In this document: in pieces, positions 58,896-64,000 of the stretch
Layout: every line of letters starts with the position of its first letter
How positions within the stretch are numbered: the first letter of the stretch is position 1
Assembly: GCA_021771185.1 (NCBI GenBank)
Contig: JAETPN010000001.1
Span: forward strand, 192,366-256,365
Length of the DNA: 64,000 bases
Source: Bacillota bacterium
GTDB taxonomy: Bacteria > Bacillota_I > Bacilli_A > RF39 > UBA660
Direction of reading: 5' to 3'
Position numbers and translations under genes: made by a program
The notes under the pieces: generated by a model
Databases searched by the model: none
Told to the model about the DNA's origin: nothing
What the model saw: only the letters and a program-made list of their open reading frames with translations

Positions 58896-58896
58896 A

Positions 58897-58926
58897 AAAA
58901 TACAGAAATTTAATCTGTATTTTTTT
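58897..58926. terminator. Bidirectional terminator between the PASTA gene and yafQ
   Basis: Stem AAAATACAGA (58897-58906) with TCTGTATTTT (58914-58923), 7-nt loop, T-runs on both strands. Confidence 0.85.
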
Positions 58927-58927
58927 A

Positions 58928-59203
58928 TTAAAACAAATCACTGTGTGAACCAGTTCGTAATATTAATAAAGTATCACCCTCAATACGGTATATTAACAAC
59001 CAATCTGGAGTAATGTGACATTCTCTAGTTTTTTTATATTTTTTGTCATCATTTAATATATGGTCTTTATATACTCTAGGTAATTCTTCATTCGTTAATA
59101 GTTGTTCAATAACATTTTTTAATAAATCTAAATTATATCCTCTACGCATCATCCGTTTGTAATCACGTCTAAATTTTTTCTCATATTTTAGATTTTCAAT
59201 CAA
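58928..59203 (-). CDS. yafQ: YafQ-type mRNA interferase toxin
   Basis: A 91-residue RelE-superfamily toxin. It has the YafQ marks: Y-E-K-K-F-R-R-D-Y-K-R, Y-K-D-H-x-L, C-H-I-T-P-D-W-L-L-I-Y-R and the end R-T-G-S-H-S-D-L-F, including the histidines and Asp used by YafQ for ribosome-dependent mRNA cleavage. All key residues seem intact, so it should be active. It overlaps the antitoxin gene by 4 nt. Confidence 0.92.
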   Translation of the reverse strand: MIENLKYEKKFRRDYKRMMRRGYNLDLLKNVIEQLLTNEELPRVYKDHILNDDKKYKKTRECHITPDWLLIYRIEGDTLLILRTGSHSDLF

Positions 59204-59469
59204 TGATCTAGATCTTCGAACATTTCTTCGACACTATGAAAATTTTTACTTAAATTCTTATCTTTCGTAGAATTTTTGATTGCTTTCATCGTGCGACGAT
59301 TTGGTTTTTTGGTTACGGCAAATGGTAAAGACTGCTCACGAACAGATTGCTTCAAAAAAATATTAATTGCCATAGACATATTCATCCCCAATTCTTTAAA
59401 TAATATTTCAGCTTGTTGTTTTAATTCGGAATCTGTACGTATAATAATATTACTTGTTTTTTCAGCCAT
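59200..59469 (-). CDS. dinJ: RelB/DinJ-type antitoxin
   Basis: An 89-residue antitoxin. The N-terminal ribbon-helix-helix (I-I-I-R-T-D-S-E-L-K-Q-Q-A-E-I-L-F then G-M-N-M-S-M-A-I-N-I-F-L) is the RelB/DinJ DNA-binding fold, and the disordered C-terminal half should wrap the toxin. It precedes the toxin, the usual order, and a palindromic operator lies right upstream. The start has AGGTGAAA. Confidence 0.92.
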   Translation of the reverse strand: MAEKTSNIIIRTDSELKQQAEILFKELGMNMSMAINIFLKQSVREQSLPFAVTKKPNRRTMKAIKNSTKDKNLSKNFHSVEEMFEDLDH

Positions 59470-59492
59470 AGTTTCACCTTTCTTTCTAATTA

Positions 59493-59530
59493 ACTATATC
59501 ATTTTGTATTAACGTTGTCAATACAAAATG
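59493..59530 (-). promoter_or_regulatory. Promoter and operator of dinJ-yafQ
   Basis: TTGACA (59516-59521), 17-nt spacer, TATAGT (59493-59498) on the minus strand. A perfect 11-bp inverted repeat, CATTTTGTATT (59500-59510) and AATACAAAATG (59520-59530), covers the -35 and the spacer, the expected position for repression by the antitoxin complex. Confidence 0.85.
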
Positions 59531-59635
59531 AAAAATTATACATACTTATTTCCCTACTAATATATACTACAAAACTTTTCTATTTCCTTTTTTTGAAGAA
59601 AAAAATCTGCTTTCTAATAAAAAATTATCTCACTA

Positions 59636-59665
59636 TTAAAAAAAACGTCCCTTTGTGGACGTTTT
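59636..59665 (-). terminator. Terminator of the glucosaminidase gene
   Basis: Stem AAAACGTCC (59642-59650) with GGACGTTTT (59657-59665), 6-nt loop, then Ts on the minus strand. Confidence 0.85.
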
Positions 59666-62630
59666 ATTTAACTACTAATTCTATACGATTTCTTTTATTT
59701 TCATTTAATTTAAATGTATACATTTTATTGTTAATTTTCGCATTCGATTTACTTAGATCTTGGAATAATAAATCGCTTAATTCTCCGTAGTCTGATATGT
59801 TAGACTTCGTTGATAAATAGATCGCATATGTACCTGGCTCTAAATTAGATACATCGATTACTGCATCAAACCACGCTCTATCTTTTTGTTTTCCAAATTT
59901 ATCGGCATTTACTAATGAAATTGGATAAATTGGTTTATCGATACTTCCTACATTAAATCTTTTTTGCTTGAATGTTTCAACGTTTTCAAAAATAATTTCA
60001 CGACTCATTGTTGTATTCGTACGTCTCATATCCATTCCTACAGAGTAAGAAGCTGCGATAATATGTAGTTTATTATTTTCAAAACTTAATTGATCGAATA
60101 AAGAATATTGATTTACATCATACGAGGTTTGTTTTGTTCCTATCTTTTGTTCACGAATAATCATTTCCATTGGAATTTTTTCATTCAAATAATTATTGAT
60201 GATTGTAACATATTTAAAACCTGCTTTATATTCTGTTATTTGTTCATTGAATAAAATATTTTGTACATAAGATTTCGCATAATATTTATCAGTTCTGGTT
60301 CTAAAGTATACTGTATAATCTCCAGGTTCTACGGATTCTAAATCAATAGTATCTTCAAACCAGGCATACTTATATGTATATCCTCCAGAAGAAAGAATAG
60401 GAATTGTCATTTGTTTTTCATCTAACATACGACTTAATACCTGTGTATACTCTTTTCCAGTCTCCTGATTTTTTAGTATAAATTCATACATTAATGGTGT
60501 AGTAAGATCATTATTTACACCCTTAAGAATGTGATATCCTTTTATTTTTAATTTACCATTTACTTCCTTTAAATAGTCTAAATAGAATTCACCATCTTTT
60601 TTGGTTAGGACATCCTCTACAGTTCCCTTTTTCCAAATCGCTTCATAAGAAGTTTCTTTGGTTGCTTCTGTAAGTTTTGGTGTCCATCCCATGAATATAT
60701 ATCCATCCTTAATTGGACTTTCTACTTTAGGAATACTACCTTTCGCTGTAGAGACAACAAGTGTATCTTTTTTATTCGTAAATTGACCACCATCGGCATT
60801 AAATGTCACATCATAAAATACTGTTTTTTCCCAAACGGCTGTATAAGTTGTATTCTTCGTCGCTGTTTCAATCGTTGGTGTCCATCCTTTAAAAATATAA
60901 CCTTCTCTAGTTGGTTCATCAACAACAGGTTTTACTGAATAATTTGCTTTTACTGTACGTGAAGTTGCCTTATCACTAAAGACACCACCATTCGCATTAA
61001 AGGTAATATCATACGTTTTTACTTTCCATTTTGCTGTATAGGTTTTATTTGAAGTTGCCGGAACAATCGTTTCATTCCATCCAACAAAGTCATATCCCGT
61101 TCTCGTTGGATTTTCAACTTGTGGAAGAGTGCCACTAGCAACCGTTACATTCTTACTTCCGGCGTTTCCTGTAAATACACCACCATTTGCATTAAATGTA
61201 ATTGTGTAATTTTTATTTAGGGTCGCTACCCCATTTTTTAAAATAACATCTAGTGAACTTGAATGAATATAAGCGTAATTATGATCATAGTTATATTCTC
61301 CAACATCTTGAATAAACGCTGTTCGATTACTATTTAAAACAGGATCTGCTTGAATCTTATACCATTTATTACTTCCATTTACTGTAGTACCAGTAACTTC
61401 CCCTAAAATAACAACCGAATAATCAGTATTATTTCCAGTGTTATAAATAACGTTACTTGATGTATTTGGTTCTTTATAAATGTTATATACATTATGATTT
61501 GTCTTAATACCTAAGGTGTAAGCTCCATAATCTTGAAATCCATAACGTTTATCAAATCCATAATAATAAGTTACTGCTTTTTCTGCCCAATAAGGATCTG
61601 AGGCATATTTAATATTAAATCCACTAGCCTTACTTCCAAGGTGTCCTCCTTGATAACGACTTAAGTAATCTTTAGGATCCATATAATCAATCGAAACAAA
61701 ATATTTGGCATGAGCTAAAATACTATTAGACACAGAATCATACCCACTAGCACTAGCTCCTGGAGCTGAATCATAAGCAGCATGTCCAAAAATATTATTG
61801 GTACGTGCGGCAATATCACTTTGTCCATGATCACTTTCATTTACCGCAACACTAAACATTAATAAAGCATTGGCCCCATACGCATTTTGATAATTAATAA
61901 AGGAATTTTGTTCTCCGTAAAGTTGAGATTCGTAAGGTTGTTTATTATTTCTATCTACAATTTTTCTCGTATAACCTTTACTTTTTATATAGTTCTCAAT
62001 ATCGGCAGCAGTATAATTTGTTTTCGTACGATGTGATAAGAATTGATAGTAACTATAAAATGGTCTTCCAGCATTTACTGCATGACTATAGTTTCCAGCA
62101 ACATAGTCATCAATCATTGTCTTATATCCAGAAAGTGATGCTGGATAAAAATAATGCCCATCATAACTTAAATAATAAGTTCCGTTCGATAACCCTACGG
62201 TATTTTTTCCTAAGGTAGTTCTTCCATAAATAGAAGTATAAACATCGAGGGAAATCATATGAACAATGGCCCCATCTTCTACTTTATAAAAGGATGTATA
62301 ATATTTATCATAATCTGATTGTGTTTCCATATTTACGAGTTGAACTTCGTCTTTAGAAACATAACCAACAACCCCAGCCATTTTAAATTTTATTTTATCG
62401 CCTGAAGTTCCTAGGTAAGCTGCTTCTGCACCATAATGTCCATTGGTATAACCCGCTTTCCCTGTTGCAACTTCTGTAAAATTGGTATTTAAACTTGCAT
62501 CTTTGGTCTTAAAATTAACCAGTTTATATCCCCCATTTGGTGCTGCATCTACATATTCTGAAATCAAAGGGAGACTCATAAAACACAAAAAAAGAAAACA
62601 TATAATATATTTTTTGAATATCTTTTTCAT
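59664..62630 (-). CDS. Secreted N-acetylglucosaminidase with SH3-like and InlB-type repeats
   Basis: A 988-residue exported protein. A signal peptide (K-K-I-F-K-K then a hydrophobic core) is cut near A-A-P-N at about residue 30. A GH73-like lysozyme domain at about 215-365 contains A-V-N-E-S-D-H-G-Q-S with the probable catalytic Glu. An SH3-like region follows at about 370-470. Three InlB B-type repeats follow, each starting F-N-A-(N/D)-G-G and ending A-(K/V/I)-W. The C-terminal 290 residues hold two similar beta-rich domains (G-D-Y-T-V-Y-F-R-T-R and G-T-Y-A-I-Y-L-S-T-K). No LPXTG anchor is seen. Role: wall remodelling or surface adhesion. Confidence 0.85.
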   Translation of the reverse strand: MKKIFKKYIICFLFLCFMSLPLISEYVDAAPNGGYKLVNFKTKDASLNTNFTEVATGKAGYTNGHYGAEAAYLGTSGDKIKFKMAGVVGYVSKDEVQLVNMETQSDYDKYYTSFYKVEDGAIVHMISLDVYTSIYGRTTLGKNTVGLSNGTYYLSYDGHYFYPASLSGYKTMIDDYVAGNYSHAVNAGRPFYSYYQFLSHRTKTNYTAADIENYIKSKGYTRKIVDRNNKQPYESQLYGEQNSFINYQNAYGANALLMFSVAVNESDHGQSDIAARTNNIFGHAAYDSAPGASASGYDSVSNSILAHAKYFVSIDYMDPKDYLSRYQGGHLGSKASGFNIKYASDPYWAEKAVTYYYGFDKRYGFQDYGAYTLGIKTNHNVYNIYKEPNTSSNVIYNTGNNTDYSVVILGEVTGTTVNGSNKWYKIQADPVLNSNRTAFIQDVGEYNYDHNYAYIHSSSLDVILKNGVATLNKNYTITFNANGGVFTGNAGSKNVTVASGTLPQVENPTRTGYDFVGWNETIVPATSNKTYTAKWKVKTYDITFNANGGVFSDKATSRTVKANYSVKPVVDEPTREGYIFKGWTPTIETATKNTTYTAVWEKTVFYDVTFNADGGQFTNKKDTLVVSTAKGSIPKVESPIKDGYIFMGWTPKLTEATKETSYEAIWKKGTVEDVLTKKDGEFYLDYLKEVNGKLKIKGYHILKGVNNDLTTPLMYEFILKNQETGKEYTQVLSRMLDEKQMTIPILSSGGYTYKYAWFEDTIDLESVEPGDYTVYFRTRTDKYYAKSYVQNILFNEQITEYKAGFKYVTIINNYLNEKIPMEMIIREQKIGTKQTSYDVNQYSLFDQLSFENNKLHIIAASYSVGMDMRRTNTTMSREIIFENVETFKQKRFNVGSIDKPIYPISLVNADKFGKQKDRAWFDAVIDVSNLEPGTYAIYLSTKSNISDYGELSDLLFQDLSKSNAKINNKMYTFKLNENKRNRIELVVK

Positions 62631-62737
62631 CTTATTCCCCTCTATTCTACATAATTCTACACTATAATTATATCAAAAAGTCTTAGGGACAACAAGATTT
62701 TTTCATTTATTTTATCTAGACTTCACAGGATTAGACA

Positions 62738-62798
62738 TAAAAAAAGAGAACCGTAAACGCTACGAGTTCTCCTACTCGATTAAGAACTTTTCTTAATC
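62738..62798 (-). terminator. Double hairpin after the HAD gene
   Basis: On the minus strand GATTAAGAA pairs with TTCTTAATC (62778-62798). Next is a terminator: GAGAAC, bulged U, CGUA with UACGGUUCUC (62746-62771), then seven Ts. It ends the HAD transcript; the first hairpin could make it a regulated leader for the glucosaminidase gene 108 nt downstream. Confidence 0.7.
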
Positions 62799-62829
62799 TA
62801 TCATATTCTATGCATAAATCTGTAAAATG

Positions 62830-63498
62830 TTACATTAAAATACGAATCAATTGTTCGACATTTTGTACAACGGGTTTCGTTATGTCTAAACTATTTTCTG
62901 TCACAGTACACCCAATAAATTCATTTAACATTTCTGTATCATTTTCATCATCACCAATAGTATAAACAAGAATAGGATCCAACTTTTCTACCGCAATCAA
63001 TCTTTTTATACCTGTGGCTTTATTGACCTTACGGTCTGTAATATTAATGTAATGTTCACTTAAATAACCATGAACATGGGGATATCTTTTTTGAATATAG
63101 TCTAAGGCATACTGTGCCATATCATGTTTTGTGGCATCATAATTTGCATAAATTGAATTTACTTTGCGTGTATCTAAACTAGCTCCAGTTAAAACATTAA
63201 TATGAGAAAAACATTCATTTACTTTTAAAATATCGCAAATTCCATCAATGACTTTAGGATCAATATCATCTCTACAAATTTCATTAAAATAAGCATCATA
63301 TACAATAGACCCATCAGAACATATCAAATAATTAAATTTTAAACGTTGATCTAAGTCTTTTAACAAATTATTTAGTGTTCTACCTGTATTAATTACAAAA
63401 AGGTTCCCCGCTTCTACAAAACGATTCACCGCTTCAATATTCTTTTCATAATCGCCTGTATATAGCGTTCCATCAAAGTCACTAACCAACATCTTCAT
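62830..63498 (-). CDS. Cof-type HAD-IIB phosphatase
   Basis: A 222-residue HAD hydrolase. Motif I is S-D-F-D-G-T-L-Y near the N-terminus, motif II N-T-G-R-T, and motif IV G-D-D-E-N-D-T-E-M-L near the C-terminus, with a small C2-type cap between. Cof-type members dephosphorylate sugar or cofactor phosphates. The length is short for the group (about 260-290). I chose the ATG at 63498, with AAGGG upstream; an earlier in-frame TTG at 63507 is less likely. Confidence 0.88.
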   Translation of the reverse strand: MKMLVSDFDGTLYTGDYEKNIEAVNRFVEAGNLFVINTGRTLNNLLKDLDQRLKFNYLICSDGSIVYDAYFNEICRDDIDPKVIDGICDILKVNECFSHINVLTGASLDTRKVNSIYANYDATKHDMAQYALDYIQKRYPHVHGYLSEHYINITDRKVNKATGIKRLIAVEKLDPILVYTIGDDENDTEMLNEFIGCTVTENSLDITKPVVQNVEQLIRILM

Positions 63499-63542
63499 AA
63501 ACATCAACCCTTTTATCTTATCTTTACTATATCAAAATTTAT

Positions 63543-64000
63543 TTATTTTTTCAATAACCATTCTATGTCTTTTATTGTAAAATCATTCTCTTTTTCAAGT
63601 TCACGATGTAATCGTTTTTTCGATATATGGTGAATTAAGCGTTTATGTTTCGTGATTGCTTGTGTTAATTCTTCATCTAAGGTGAAGTCTAATTTTTTTT
63701 GAAAGCGAAGCGCACGGATGATACGAAGGGGATCTTCTTTCATACTAGTATTAGGGTCTTTGATTGTTCGAAGGATTCCTTTTTTTAGATCATCTAGGCC
63801 ACCTACAACATCAATGATATGACCATTTTTATCCATATAAAGGGCATTGATGGTAAAGTCTCTACGAAGTGCATCTTCTTCTAAACTAGAAGTATAAACA
63901 ACTTTAGGAAAACGACTGTTCTCTGGATAGCTATCTTTTCTAAAGGTAGTTACTTGAATATCACCAATATTGACGTTTCCAAAACGTGCTTCCCCACTTA
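63543..64000 (-). CDS. cca: tRNA nucleotidyltransferase (CCA-adding type), 3' part
   Basis: The reading frame continues without a stop from the window edge (first complete codon 63998-63996). It carries D-A-L-R-R-D-F-T-I-N-A-L-Y near the middle, the class II nucleotidyltransferase motif, then E-D-P-L-R-I-I-R-A-L-R-F and neck-like helices (I-S-K-K-R-L-H-R-E-L). The protein ends only about 50 residues after that, so the body and tail domains found in full CCA enzymes (about 400 aa) are missing. It may be a minimal enzyme or poly(A) polymerase relative. The 5' end lies outside the window. Confidence 0.85.
   Translation of the reverse strand, partial: SGEARFGNVNIGDIQVTTFRKDSYPENSRFPKVVYTSSLEEDALRRDFTINALYMDKNGHIIDVVGGLDDLKKGILRTIKDPNTSMKEDPLRIIRALRFQKKLDFTLDEELTQAITKHKRLIHHISKKRLHRELEKENDFTIKDIEWLLKK

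Noticed and set aside
59515-59790. Plus-strand frame of 91 codons after the toxin-antitoxin promoter
   Set aside because: It crosses a terminator and the 3' end of the glucosaminidase gene, has low-complexity Phe/Leu-rich content and no ribosome binding site.

Overview
The window is 64 kb of very AT-rich DNA (by eye about 30% GC) from a low-GC Bacillota, most likely an uncultured gut member of the class Bacilli. The case rests on PolC-type DNA polymerase III, three T-box leaders (glyS, pheST, serS), a sporulation-type sigma factor resembling SigH, YqfC/YqfD, RbgA, YqeH, TmcAL and RecX, and the Bacillus-like gene orders yqfC-yqfD-...-ybeY-dgkA-cdd-era-yqzL and mrnC-rlmB-sigH. TGA behaves as stop and tryptophan is TGG, so the code is standard. 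A cell wall is implied by MurT, undecaprenol kinase, a glucosaminidase and PASTA repeats. Lineage is inferred; no 16S rRNA or complete tRNA gene lies in the window.

Layout. About four fifths of the genes are on the minus strand. 0-5 kb: start of a probable deoD, a YcxB-like membrane protein, then the conserved yqfC-yqfD-vanZ-like-ybeY-dgkA-cdd-era-yqzL cluster (phoH and pgpH are absent; a VanZ-like gene sits in that place). 5-9 kb: HerA-type ATPase, yqeH, yqeG and a kinase-like gene. 9-14 kb: glyS with a T-box, then rbgA-mrnC-rlmB-sigH-recO. 14-18.7 kb: an even more AT-rich accessory island of nine co-directional genes, mostly nucleotide or small-molecule enzymes (DUF1835/DUF3658, deoxyribosyltransferase-like, DUF84 NTPase, P-loop kinase-like, RyR-like, two histidine phosphatases), containing a duplicated gene junction. 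18.7-23 kb: coiled-coil protein, STAS-like protein, and the divergent murT-gatD pair, whose GatD lacks both catalytic residues. 23-30 kb: pheST with T-box, two prepilin-like genes, yceD-rpmF, an mTERF-like repeat protein, tmcAL. 30-34 kb: sufC-sufD-sufS. 34-44 kb: HIT protein, recX, pyk, mutM, SGNH hydrolase, Fic, serS with T-box, CDF transporter, Rpn-type nuclease. 44-56 kb: polA, polC, a two-gene paralogous module with an HTH, prmC and prfA. 56-64 kb: a kinase-less PASTA protein, a DinJ/YafQ toxin-antitoxin pair with its operator, a large secreted glucosaminidase with InlB-type repeats, a Cof-type HAD phosphatase and the 3' part of a tRNA nucleotidyltransferase.

How it works together. Most of the window is housekeeping: ribosome assembly GTPases, RNA processing, aminoacyl-tRNA synthetases controlled by uncharged tRNA, DNA replication and repair, Fe-S assembly and wall synthesis. 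Many transcription units end in a clear intrinsic hairpin that overlaps the last stop codon, and the preferred ribosome binding sites are AGGAGG-like or GGTGAT a few bases before the start. SigH, YqfC, YqfD and a sequence matching the sigma-E promoter pattern before yqfD suggest that this AT-rich lineage sporulates or did so recently. The most unusual items are the inactive-looking GatD, the mTERF-like protein, the 52-53.6 kb paralogous pair with a palindromic leader, the nucleotide-enzyme island and two atypical T-box leaders. No CRISPR array, insertion sequence or prophage was seen.
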